From positions 1,116,001 through 1,180,000 of the forward strand of contig CAVSHI010000003.1 in assembly GCA_963727845.1 (NCBI GenBank): a DNA stretch of 64,000 nt, read 5' to 3'. Source of the stretch: JBEKTW01 sp963727845. GTDB taxonomy: Bacteria; Bacteroidota; Ignavibacteria; UBA10030; SZUA-254. A program made the translations under genes and the position numbers. This document shows, in pieces, positions 24,043-32,048 of the stretch (within the stretch, counting starts at the first letter, position 1; each line of letters opens with the position of its first letter). The notes beneath the pieces were generated by a model. It saw only the letters and a list, made by a program, of their open reading frames with translations. It did no database searches and was not told the DNA's origin.

Positions 24043-24452
24043 CCGCAGGCGATATCCTCTTTCATACCGACTTTGCATTCCACGATGGCACGCGGGGCAA
24101 GAAACTTCTTGTTGTGCTGAATACTCCCCATATTGAAAAAGGCGAGCCATATTTAGTTATTCGGACCACGTCACGAATGAAAGGGAAACAAATGCTGGCT
24201 GGCTGCATCGCAGCATGGAAGATGTTCCATGTCGTCCCGAGAACCGGAGAATTCTTTACGAATCCAACGTTGTTGCAACTTGACGATATTTATGAGTTGG
24301 ATGCTGCTTCCGTTGTGAGAAATGGATTGCAGCAAACGCTAAAACTTGCAGGAAAACTCGGCCAAGAATTGTTTGGACAACTTAAGAATTGTGTTAAACA
24401 GATCAAGGAAGATATCTCGGAAAAGCATTATAAGATGATTTTCAAGAAGTGA
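24039..24452 (+). CDS. putative toxin of a Panacea TA pair (PemK/MazF-like start)
   Basis: A 137-residue protein. The N-terminus MTAGDILFHTDFAFHDGTRGKKLLVVLNTP followed by YLVIRTTSR resembles the beta-barrel of PemK/MazF-like endoribonucleases (GDI...F.DG..GK..LVV), but the later half is not one I recognise. The 4-nt overlap with the Panacea antitoxin and its size support a toxin role; a different fold is possible. It ends 30 nt from the 3' end of a truncated, oppositely oriented methylase gene, so the pair may mark the breakpoint that removed that gene's C-terminus. Confidence 0.65.
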   Translation: MTAGDILFHTDFAFHDGTRGKKLLVVLNTPHIEKGEPYLVIRTTSRMKGKQMLAGCIAAWKMFHVVPRTGEFFTNPTLLQLDDIYELDAASVVRNGLQQTLKLAGKLGQELFGQLKNCVKQIKEDISEKHYKMIFKK

Positions 24453-24482
24453 CGATGTCGTTTCATTGCCGCCTCCGCGGTT

Positions 24483-25778
24483 TCATCGATGCCCGTCGAC
24501 TCCAACAACAGTATCTTGAATGTTTTGTAATGTTTTTCCTTTATCTCCCAAGCGTTCCCTTTTGTAACGAATTGCAAAATAGAGAAAGCTTCCGGAGCCG
24601 CAGGAAGGGTCAAGTACGCTTGCGGAAGGATTTTCCTCAAGAACGTGCCGCACAATGCGGTCGGCAAGCCAATCGGGAGTGTAATACTCGCCGAGGTCAT
24701 GCCGTGTCTGGGGGTCAACCAGTTCCTGATACAGCGATTTAAGGGCATCCTCGGAAATCTCGGCTAAGTGGTACTTTTCCAACAAGGTCGAGATACGACG
24801 AGTGAGATCGACAAGAGTCGTTCGAACCTTTTCGCGTGCGAGCCATGAAAAAAAGTCTTCCTCGAGAAAGTTCAGAATGCCAAAGTGCTTTCGGAAAAAA
24901 CGTCCGGTATAAATTTCTTCCACAATGCTTGGCGAAGGAGCCGAGGCTTTGTCCGTCAGACGCATGTATGCAAGAAGTTTTGCAAATGAGGCGAGATATG
25001 TATGGCGGAGGAAGAGTTCCAGGTCAGCCACTTGCGTCCCATACGCAATCCGAAGATATTTCTCCCAATTTTCGTAGATGACGCTGAACTCACTTTGACT
25101 TTTTACCTGGTTCCACTGCGTTCGAAGTAATTTGAGTGCAAACGCATACGCCGGGCTATTGATGCCAAAGTCACGAACGAATTCTTCAGTTGTAGGTTTG
25201 AGCAGCGTTGTTCTGAAGAAATATCTGTCAAGCCACAAGAACGCTTGCCCGGCGTCAATGGTGAGGAAATTTACTTTATCGACAAGCCTGAGTTCAATAT
25301 CTTCCCAGTGGTCTGGGACCGGGCGGTCACCCTTCCACCACCCGGTGTAAACTTGAAACAATACGCCGTCGGAAGCAATACAAAGAAAATTTACATCTCT
25401 GAAATCGCTTGATCCAAGTAAACCAAAAAGATATCTTCTGAGTTGGCCCTCCGCCTCCTTCTTCTTCTTTTCGAGATTGCCTTCAAATTCTACGATGACG
25501 TTTCCAAACAGTGCATCAATACGACCGCTTGCAATGACGAAATCCTTCTGCTTCATTGTAACATGTTTTTCCAGCCCTTTTAGAAATTCTTCAACAAAGC
25601 GCGGTCGTGCTTCTGAGAACCAATCACGAAGGAGCTGCATGAATCGGAATGAGCGAGCCGTCTCAACGTTCGAGACGATGATTTCGTCCCGATACTTTTT
25701 GAGGTCGGCTTTAAGTTTTTCCTCGAAGCCAGTTGTGAAACGAGAAGCCTTTTCTGTGAGTTTAGATCTTTTTGCCAT
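24483..25778 (-). pseudogene. Eco57I/type IIG-like N6-adenine methylase, truncated after motif I
   Basis: The 431-residue frame carries an N-terminal region resembling a nuclease-like or target-handling domain (GRIDALFGNVIVEFEG), a helical middle (SIVEEIYTGRFFRKHFGILNFLEEDFFSWL), then the start of the methylase: DLGEYYTPDWLADRIVRHVLEE and SAM motif I VLDPSCGSGSFLYFAI. It stops at VVGVDGHR, just where relatives continue with HPLAV and the catalytic NPPY motif. No in-frame or shifted continuation is found in the 30 nt before the TA pair. Methylation is therefore predicted to be lost; it is either a pseudogene or a retained N-terminal fragment. The start overlaps the RadC-like gene by 17 nt, so the pair was once translationally coupled. 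Confidence 0.8.
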
Positions 25779-26109
25779 GCCTGGATAAAATCTCCTCAGT
25801 TGTTCTTCGAGCTAATTCGAGTGCAGCGGCAATACGAATGATCTTCACATCTCCCAGTCCCTTAATCTCCAAAAGTTTTGCCAGTGGAACATTCGAAAGA
25901 CCTTCGAGCGAGCCAAATTGTGACAGGAGTTCGTTGGCAACATCTTCAGCGGATTTTCCCCTATAGCCCGTGGAAATTAAAATTGCCAAAAGCTCTTGAG
26001 TGGTGAGCGCCTTTGGTCCAAGTTCCCGGAGTTTGCCCCCGGGGTGCTGCCACTTTTTGTATTCCTCTGGTTGCTCTCGCACACGAGATCGTTTGTTGTG
26101 TTTATTCAT
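25762..26109 (-). CDS. RadC N-terminal (HhH) domain-only protein
   Basis: A 115-residue protein from ATG 26109, chosen because it overlaps the DUF971 stop as ATGA. It matches only the N-terminal helix-hairpin-helix part of RadC: GPKALTTQELLAILISTGYRGKSAEDVANELLSQFGSLEGLSNVPLAKLLEIKGLGDVKIIRIAAALELARR. The C-terminal MPN/JAB metalloprotease-like domain (HNHPSG motif) is absent, and the frame ends naturally after a few basic residues. It may bind DNA. Overlap with the methylase start suggests the HhH protein and the methylase once acted together, perhaps in target recognition; that is inference. A truncated RadC is the alternative. Confidence 0.82.
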   Translation of the reverse strand: MNKHNKRSRVREQPEEYKKWQHPGGKLRELGPKALTTQELLAILISTGYRGKSAEDVANELLSQFGSLEGLSNVPLAKLLEIKGLGDVKIIRIAAALELARRTTEEILSRHGKKI

Positions 26110-26423
26110 TTCTTGCACTCCTCGCACTGACAATTCCCTCTTAAATACTCCCAGGAGTAAATCCCCGTATCATGGGCGTCGTTCCAGATAAGCTGAATTG
26201 CGTACGCGCCGACCTGCTGGATGCCTTTGAGTTCGTAGCGCCCCGGGGTGGTCTTGTCGGGCGGCGGTGCGTGGTATTCGCGGAGCAATACCGTTTCGCC
26301 GCTGCAGCTCGCACACGGACAATTATCACGCAGAAATTGTAAGGCGAAGGGGCTGACGTGTCCGTCATCCCACGTGATCTTCAATTCTGTCGCGGAGGTC
26401 TTCTTGATGCTTACGGGTCGCAT
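26106..26423 (-). CDS. DUF971 (gamma-butyrobetaine hydroxylase-like N domain) protein
   Basis: A 105-residue protein with two cysteine pairs, LRDNCPCASCSGE and YLRGNCQCEECKK, and the DUF971 core (LKITWDDGHVSPFALQFLRDNCPC ... GAYAIQLIWNDAHDTGIYSWEYLR). The fold is known from the N-terminal domain of gamma-butyrobetaine hydroxylases; the stand-alone bacterial form is often linked with iron-sulfur or metal handling. The Cys pairs suggest a zinc or iron site. It is the first gene of a three-gene minus-strand set with radC-HhH and the truncated methylase, and diverges from pdxH across a 98-nt A/T-rich gap. Confidence 0.85.
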   Translation of the reverse strand: MRPVSIKKTSATELKITWDDGHVSPFALQFLRDNCPCASCSGETVLLREYHAPPPDKTTPGRYELKGIQQVGAYAIQLIWNDAHDTGIYSWEYLRGNCQCEECKK

Positions 26424-26521
26424 TCTTTCTTCTCAATGTCGTGTGAAATATAAGAAAATATTTAGTAGATTCAATGTGAAATCATTATATTTGAATCACT
26501 CTTTACAGTGTGTAAAACTCA

Positions 26522-27190
26522 ATGCGTGGAATCATAGCATTCATCCTGCGTCTTCTCCGGCCCGCAATTTATCCGATGGAGCGCCATCTCATTCGACTCG
26601 ATGAGGAGAGCGTCCACCCCGACCCGATACAACAGTTTCAGCGGCTGTTCCATGAGGCGGTCCGGGCAAAGTTCTATTTAGCAGAGTCGATGGCGCTGGC
26701 GACGGCATCTCACGACGGAACGCCGTCGGTAAGAATGGTCCTGTTGAAGCAATTCGATTCACGGGGCTTCGTTTTCTATACAAACTACAACAGCCTCAAA
26801 GCGAAACAATTGGCGGAAAATCCCCGCACGACACTGTTGTTCCATTGGCCGGAGATGCACTGCCAGGTCCGCATCGACGGCACCGTCGAAAAAATAACGT
26901 CTGAGGAATCGGACAAATATTTTCACTCTCGGCTGCGCGATAGCCAGATCGGGGCTGTTGCCTCGCCGCAGAGCGAGGTGATCAGTCGGGATGAACTCGA
27001 CCGCCGGTTCGAAGAGCTGAAACGCGCGTACAAAGGCAAAGAAATCCCGCGCCCCTCTCATTGGGGCGGTTACCGCTTGAAGCCGGCTTGCATCGAGTTC
27101 TGGCAGGGAAGAGCGGCGAGACTCCACGACCGCATTGTGTACGAATTGCAATCGGATGGAAGCTGGTCAATCAAGCGTCTCGCCCCCTGA
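26522..27190 (+). CDS. pdxH: pyridoxamine/pyridoxine 5'-phosphate oxidase
   Basis: FMN enzyme that oxidises pyridoxamine- or pyridoxine-phosphate to PLP. Family motifs: DPIQQFQRLFHEAV, ALATASHDGTPSVRMVLLKQFD, GFVFYTNYNSLKAKQLAENP, the RDSQIGAVASPQSEVI segment, PSHWGGYRLKP, and the C-terminal EFWQGRAARLHDRIVY ... RLAP. The length of 222 residues is normal; a shorter start at 26576 (MERHLIRLDEES) would also fit. The extra 18 residues from the longer start are hydrophobic and unusual for a soluble enzyme, so the downstream start is a real alternative. RidA follows immediately, which fits PLP-enzyme metabolism because RidA removes reactive enamines made by PLP enzymes. Confidence 0.92.
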   Translation: MRGIIAFILRLLRPAIYPMERHLIRLDEESVHPDPIQQFQRLFHEAVRAKFYLAESMALATASHDGTPSVRMVLLKQFDSRGFVFYTNYNSLKAKQLAENPRTTLLFHWPEMHCQVRIDGTVEKITSEESDKYFHSRLRDSQIGAVASPQSEVISRDELDRRFEELKRAYKGKEIPRPSHWGGYRLKPACIEFWQGRAARLHDRIVYELQSDGSWSIKRLAP

Positions 27191-27204
27191 GTAAGAAGAA
27201 AACC

Positions 27205-27606
27205 ATGGCCTCCACTATGGAACGTAAAAACATATCATCTGGAACTCCTTGGGAAAATGTTGTCGGCTATTCGCGCGCGGTGCGGATAGGCCCGCATGTC
27301 GTTGTTACGGGAACGACGGCAACCGACGCGCAGGGAAATATCGTCGGAGTCGGAGATGCCTATGCGCAAGCGGTACAGGCGATTCGCAATATCGAGCGGG
27401 CCCTTCAAAAAGCCGGCGCGACTCTCAACGATGTTGTGCGTACAAGAATGTATCTTGTCAACATGGATGACTGGGAAAAGGTAGGCAAAGCACACCTGGA
27501 TTTTTTTGAGAAAATACTTCCGGCGACAAGCATGCTCGAGGTCAGTCGGCTTATCCATCCCGATATGCTGGTCGAGATAGAAGCCGATGCGTATGTGGAT
27601 GGATGA
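27205..27606 (+). CDS. RidA (YjgF) family enamine/imine deaminase
   Basis: A 133-residue protein from the ATG at 27205, preceded by AAGAAGAAAA; ATG 27217 is an alternative. Signature segments: PWENVVGYSRAVRIGPHVVVTGTTATDAQGNIVGVGDAYAQA, IRNIERALQKAGATLNDVVRTRMYLVNMDDWEKV (Arg in VVRTRMYL corresponds to the family catalytic arginine), and HPDMLVEIEADAYV. RidA proteins hydrolyse reactive enamines such as 2-aminoacrylate. It is tightly linked to pdxH upstream (14 nt gap), a functionally sensible pair. Which Rid subgroup it belongs to cannot be assigned by eye. Confidence 0.9.
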   Translation: MASTMERKNISSGTPWENVVGYSRAVRIGPHVVVTGTTATDAQGNIVGVGDAYAQAVQAIRNIERALQKAGATLNDVVRTRMYLVNMDDWEKVGKAHLDFFEKILPATSMLEVSRLIHPDMLVEIEADAYVDG

Positions 27607-27943
27607 ACAAGCCGGGTCGCGGAATGCCTGACGTGAGAGTGTGTGCGATCGACGAAGATTTGTCGGGATTGAAGTTCGTTCTTGGTCTCAATGACCGGCG
27701 TTCTTTGAGAGAAAGGTCTCTTTGAAACAGCGGTTCGATAGAAAATCCGAAATCCGAATATCGAAATCCCAAACAAATCCCAAACACTAAAATACAAATC
27801 TCAAACCGACCCGTCTTGCTATGCCGACTTCATCGGGGTGGTCAGCAGCTAGACATGGTGGCCAATTCGTGTTTCGAACTTTGGATATTATGATTTAGAA
27901 TTTGTTTCGAGCTTCGAATTTAGGATTTGCTGTAGGATGACAT
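27607..27943. repeat. 337-nt intergenic region with facing AT-rich degenerate tracts
   Basis: No gene seen. About 27735-27795 reiterates AATCC/CAAA-type words (ATCCGAAATCCGAATATCG, AAATCCCAAACAAATCCC). About 27870-27935 carries the complementary pattern (GAATTTGTTTCGAGCTTCG, AATTTAGGATTT). Aligned against the reverse complement of the first, the second matches at roughly two thirds of positions over 32 nt, so the two face each other around a ~75-nt centre. The composition is unlike the GC-richer genes on either side. No promoter is claimed. Confidence 0.6.
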
Positions 27944-30478
27944 TCAAGAGCTTTTCTCACTTCCCTGCATTACCTTCACAATCACCAGTGTAATGTCGTC
28001 GTGTTGTTCCGCTGTCCCGCGGAACGTATCAGCCGCCGCGACAATTGACCGCTCGAGATCGGAGGCAGAAAGGTTCCCGTTCGCTTTCACCAGATCGCTG
28101 ACGGCTTCTTCACCGAGCTGATTTCCCTGCGGATTCATTGCTTCGGTGAGTCCGTCGGTGTAGAACATGAAAAGTCCATTGCTTCGCAGGGGTTTGCGGA
28201 CCTCCTCGAGCGTCCTTTCGAAGAGTTCTCCGCGCTCGAGTCCAAGGCCGATACCCGCCCCGCCTAAGTACTCAAGCATGCCGTCTGAACCAATAAGGGC
28301 TTTGTTGTGACCGGCACGGCAAATTCTCACATCGTTCTTCTCAAGGTCGAACATGGCGAGGATCATCGTGATGAACGACTTGCGTTCGATCCCGTCGAAG
28401 ATGCTCCTGTTGACATTAACGAGAATGTCGCGGGGAGAGGTATACATGTGAGCCGCAAGCTGGACCATGCCCTGGACTTTCGACATGTACAGCGCGGCAG
28501 ACATCCCTTTCCCTGAAACGTCCGCCACAACGACAAGCAACCGTTTTGGCCCGAGCTGAATGTAATCGAAATAATCGCCGCCCACCGTCCGGGCCGGAAT
28601 CGTCACGCCCGCGATATCAAGTCCCGGGATTTCCGGGTTCGACTTCGGCAGCAATCCCTGCTGGATCTTCCAGGCGAGCTTGAGTTCTTCCTCCATGCGT
28701 TGTTTCTCCACCTCGGATTTATGGAGGCGCGCGTTCTCGAGCGCTATGGCTGCCTGTCCCGCAACCGTTGAGAGCAGGTCGATGTCCTCCTGCGAATAGA
28801 TCTTGCCGGAGAGTTTCGGGCCGACATTGATCGATCCGATCAGCCGTTCCTTCATGAACATGGGAATCGCAAGAACGACGCCCGATTTCAGAATCTTTTC
28901 CTTGTCCGAATCATCGATACGGATCGAGTCGGGCTCGACAGCGAGCAGGACAAAGGATTGCGGAACTTTCGTTTCCCTCAGGAGGGAGATCAGTCCGCCC
29001 TGTCCCTGGATGAATTGACAGCATTCTGCAGGGAAATCCTTCGTTACGCAGGAACATCCCTCCTTCTCATCGTACAGAACAACGGCGACCTTCTCGACGT
29101 GCATGGTGCCGGAAATTCTATTGACCATGGACTGTAAGATTTGGTCCAGGTTCATCTGGCGGGGAAGTTCCTGGCTGAATTCCAGGAGAGCTTTCTGGTA
29201 ATTGTGCCGTTCCCGGTAGAATGTCCGGTCGATCGATTCCTGCACACGCCTTTTGATGGGGTCGAATACGAATGCGATGACAATGAACGCCCCGATACTC
29301 AAGATCCTGCTCTCAGAGTGCCCGAGAAGGATCGAGAGCAAGCTCCCCAGGCCGAAAACGAAAAGAAGATAGATTGCCGCCAGCGCCGTGGTCACCGCGC
29401 CGTAGATCAAGCTGCGTTTCAGAATCAATTCGATATCCATCACGCGATACCGGAAGATCGCATACCCGAAGGCTGCGGGCACGAAGGCAAGCAGGAGCGC
29501 CGGCGATACCAACACCGGGACAAGATAGATGATGAAGGGGTTGATGCCCAGCAGAACCGTGAGGTATGCAAGCACAAGCACCCCGACGCCGACTGATATG
29601 AGGATATGCCGCAACTGCATTCTCCTTTCGGGAGCGACCAGACGGTAGTAGCTATGAGCGAAGACAATGAGGCCCGCGACAAAGAAAATAAGCGGGCTCA
29701 ACGCCAACGTTTGGAGAATGCCTCCGGGAAGGTTCAGGCGGCCATTAAATATGAGGGCCGCGGTAGCGATCACCGAGACGATGTAGAGGGAAGGGACGAT
29801 CCATTTCCTCCCGAGGCAGAGTTTGCGCACAGGGAAATAGAAGAAGAAGGTCACGAATATCGGGGGAGCGAAGATTCTCCCGACAAAAAAGCCGATTCCC
29901 AGGAGAAATCTCTTCCAGTGGGGGTCGCGGACGGGGTCGAGGTTCAATGCTATCAGCGCGAACACCAGAAGGGCAAGCGCACCGTACCTCCCGAACATTC
30001 GCTGAACCTTTCCCTGTGGCTTCGTCATGACCACAACGTATCCGACGATAAGGAACCCGAAGCCGAGAAGGAAAACAGAGAAATACTGAATGTTGAAAAG
30101 TTTCAGGATTTCGATCGAGGCTTCCAGCTCGGTGGTTCCCCTGTGGATCAGATAGATTGCATGATCGCCGGGACTGAGAGAGTCGAGGATCCGTTGTGCA
30201 TCGTTCGGGTCTTTAAAGTGCCGACCGTTGATCGCCAGGAGCGTGTCGCCGTTCTTGACTCCAGCCATGTCGGTGACGCCGCCGCCAAGAACACTCTGGA
30301 TGAGCAATCCCCGTCTGTCCTGGCCCATGTTGATCCAGGCACACTGGTCGTTGCTCGTTACCCTGAAAACCATGATATCCAGGAAATTTATCGTGGCGAC
30401 GGCAAGCACTGCGACTGCGAAAACAGTATAGAATATGCGGATGGTTCCCGCAGACATTCGGTCAAAAGGATTTTTCAT
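27944..30478 (-). CDS. PDZ, polytopic membrane, GAF and SpoIIE/PP2C phosphatase signalling protein
   Basis: An 844-residue multidomain protein. After one N-terminal helix comes an extracytoplasmic PDZ-like domain (GLLIQSVLGGGVTDMAGVKNGDTLLAINGRHF), then about eight membrane helices (residues ~130-400). A GAF domain follows (~residues 425-590; GVVLAIPMFMKERLIGSINVGPKLSG, DLLSTVAGQAAIALENARLH). A C-terminal SpoIIE-type PP2C phosphatase has its metal-binding Asp motifs GGDYFDYI, VADVSGKGMSAAL, YTDGLTEA and HDDITLVIVK. Such proteins dephosphorylate anti-sigma-factor antagonists. No RsbV/RsbW partner is encoded next to it, so its target is elsewhere. Its 3' end faces the degenerate tract at 27735-27935. 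Confidence 0.9.
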   Translation of the reverse strand: MKNPFDRMSAGTIRIFYTVFAVAVLAVATINFLDIMVFRVTSNDQCAWINMGQDRRGLLIQSVLGGGVTDMAGVKNGDTLLAINGRHFKDPNDAQRILDSLSPGDHAIYLIHRGTTELEASIEILKLFNIQYFSVFLLGFGFLIVGYVVVMTKPQGKVQRMFGRYGALALLVFALIALNLDPVRDPHWKRFLLGIGFFVGRIFAPPIFVTFFFYFPVRKLCLGRKWIVPSLYIVSVIATAALIFNGRLNLPGGILQTLALSPLIFFVAGLIVFAHSYYRLVAPERRMQLRHILISVGVGVLVLAYLTVLLGINPFIIYLVPVLVSPALLLAFVPAAFGYAIFRYRVMDIELILKRSLIYGAVTTALAAIYLLFVFGLGSLLSILLGHSESRILSIGAFIVIAFVFDPIKRRVQESIDRTFYRERHNYQKALLEFSQELPRQMNLDQILQSMVNRISGTMHVEKVAVVLYDEKEGCSCVTKDFPAECCQFIQGQGGLISLLRETKVPQSFVLLAVEPDSIRIDDSDKEKILKSGVVLAIPMFMKERLIGSINVGPKLSGKIYSQEDIDLLSTVAGQAAIALENARLHKSEVEKQRMEEELKLAWKIQQGLLPKSNPEIPGLDIAGVTIPARTVGGDYFDYIQLGPKRLLVVVADVSGKGMSAALYMSKVQGMVQLAAHMYTSPRDILVNVNRSIFDGIERKSFITMILAMFDLEKNDVRICRAGHNKALIGSDGMLEYLGGAGIGLGLERGELFERTLEEVRKPLRSNGLFMFYTDGLTEAMNPQGNQLGEEAVSDLVKANGNLSASDLERSIVAAADTFRGTAEQHDDITLVIVKVMQGSEKSS

Positions 30479-30963
30479 CTGGCGCGTTTTGGTTGTTGGG
30501 TGCTCTATAATATACGAGGATGAAGGTGAATCCGTTGCACAAGATACTGAACGCGCGAACCCGAATCAAATGACAGCTATTGTCATCCTGAGTCCGCCGG
30601 AGGCAGACGAAGGATCTGACATATCCGAGACAAAGCCCCGTTCTCCGATTTCCCCGATCCTCCATTCCCCCCATCTCCGCTTCTCCCGGTCTCCGTTTCC
30701 CCCTTTCTTTCATTCTACCGGCCGGAATCTATCAAACTTGGATTTTTGTGCCGCATTTTGTAAATTCACACCAGGAATTCAAAAATTTCCCCGGGAAAAG
30801 CAAGAATTTAGTTAACGACTCTGCATTTTTAATCACTGTGCTTTAAGAAAAAATCCCGGAATACGTACAATAACTGGGTTTCTCGAAGTTTGGGAAATCC
30901 TTTTGTCGTTTTTTATGTTTATTCCATCAAACAATACCCAAAATCACCAGGACAGACGTACAC
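30479..30963. repeat. 485-nt intergenic region: palindrome and pyrimidine-rich tract upstream of moxR
   Basis: No gene seen. An imperfect palindrome at 30581-30621 starts TGTCATCCTGAG and ends AAGGATCTGACA, with inner arms GTCCGCC/GGCAGAC; very similar elements are common between genes in this superphylum. A pyrimidine-rich degenerate tract at 30641-30714 reiterates TCTCCG and TTCCCC words. The following 250 nt are A/T-rich and should contain the promoter of the Bat operon, but no good -35/-10 pair could be picked. Confidence 0.55.
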
Positions 30964-31950
30964 ATGACAGACATTAAATCTCTCAACGAGCGCATTCAGC
31001 GGGAAAGCGCTTTCGTGGATTTGCTCCAGATGGAAGTAGGCAAAGTCATTGTCGGACAGAAGTATATGATCGAACGCCTGCTCATCGGACTCCTCTCGAA
31101 CGGGCACGTGCTGCTCGAAGGCGTGCCGGGGCTTGCAAAAACGCTTGCCATCAAGACGCTGGCGGCGACAATCCAGGCGAAGTTCCAGCGGATTCAATTT
31201 ACACCCGACCTTCTTCCCGCCGACGTGGTCGGAACGATGATTTTCAATCAGCGAAACGGGGAATTCACGGTTCGGAAAGGCCCGATCTTCGCAAACTTCA
31301 TCCTCGCCGATGAAATCAACCGCGCTCCCGCAAAAGTACAAAGCGCGCTGCTCGAGGCAATGCAGGAACGTCAGGTAACTATCGGCGAGCAAACATTCAA
31401 GCTCGAAGAGCCGTTTCTTGTGCTTGCCACGCAAAACCCGATCGAACAGGAAGGAACCTACCCGCTCCCCGAAGCACAGGTCGACCGCTTCATGTTGAAG
31501 ATAAGAATTGATTACCCCAATCGCGATGAAGAACGATTGATCATGCGGCAAAACATCGCGAATGTCGACCCGGGGCTGAAAGCCGTCGTTTCTCCCGCCG
31601 ATATTGTGAAGGCACGATCTCTTTCGCAGGAAGTGTACATGGACGAAAAGATCGAGCGCTATATCCTGGATATTGTGTTCGCGACGAGGACTCCGAAAGA
31701 CTTCAAACTAGAAAAGCTGGCCTCGCTCATCAGCTACGGCGCCTCTCCGCGCGCGAGCATCAATCTTGCGCTGGCGGCAAAGGCGTTTGCGTTCATCAAA
31801 CGACGCGGCTACGTGATCCCGGAAGATATCCGCGCTGTTTGCCACGATGTGCTGCGCCACCGCATTGCCGTGACGTACGAGGCGGAAGCGGAGAACGTAA
31901 CGTCGGAAAATATTGTCGATGATATTTTAAACACAATCGAAGTACCATGA
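30964..31950 (+). CDS. MoxR-family AAA+ ATPase (second copy, Bat operon)
   Basis: A 328-residue ATPase. Walker A is GVPGLAKT at residues 53-60, Walker B ILADEINR, then APAKVQSALLEAMQER, and sensor ATQNPIEQEGTYPLPEAQVDRF. It heads the operon moxR, DUF58, BatD-like, batA, batB, batC, batD, batE. In such clusters MoxR is thought to act as a chaperone that activates or assembles VWA proteins. It is a paralogue of the MoxR at 16096 with identical motif layout. The stop is followed by a 98-nt degenerate tract before the DUF58 gene. Confidence 0.94.
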   Translation: MTDIKSLNERIQRESAFVDLLQMEVGKVIVGQKYMIERLLIGLLSNGHVLLEGVPGLAKTLAIKTLAATIQAKFQRIQFTPDLLPADVVGTMIFNQRNGEFTVRKGPIFANFILADEINRAPAKVQSALLEAMQERQVTIGEQTFKLEEPFLVLATQNPIEQEGTYPLPEAQVDRFMLKIRIDYPNRDEERLIMRQNIANVDPGLKAVVSPADIVKARSLSQEVYMDEKIERYILDIVFATRTPKDFKLEKLASLISYGASPRASINLALAAKAFAFIKRRGYVIPEDIRAVCHDVLRHRIAVTYEAEAENVTSENIVDDILNTIEVP

Positions 31951-31953
31951 GTG

Positions 31954-32045
31954 GAAATCAGAATACAGAAGTCAGAAGCCATGCCAAAGAACCTAACACC
32001 TAAAACCCATCACCTAAGACCTGATCACACCCAGCCATTGCGCCG
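31954..32045. repeat. degenerate tract between moxR and DUF58 genes
   Basis: Reiterated ACCTAA/ACCTAAG and CAGAAG words fill the gap, for example AACCTAACACCTAAAACCC and CACCTAAGACCT. No ribosome site is evident, and the next ATG at 32049 immediately follows the tract. Confidence 0.5.
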
Positions 32046-32048
32046 CCC

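Noticed and set aside
24483..26423. A working restriction-modification or BREX-like system
   Set aside because: The methylase lacks everything after motif I, and no other defence genes of those systems are present.
26424..26521. Promoter for pdxH (TATATTTG near 26488)
   Set aside because: The -10-like word is attractive but there is no convincing -35 or -33 element at the right distance.
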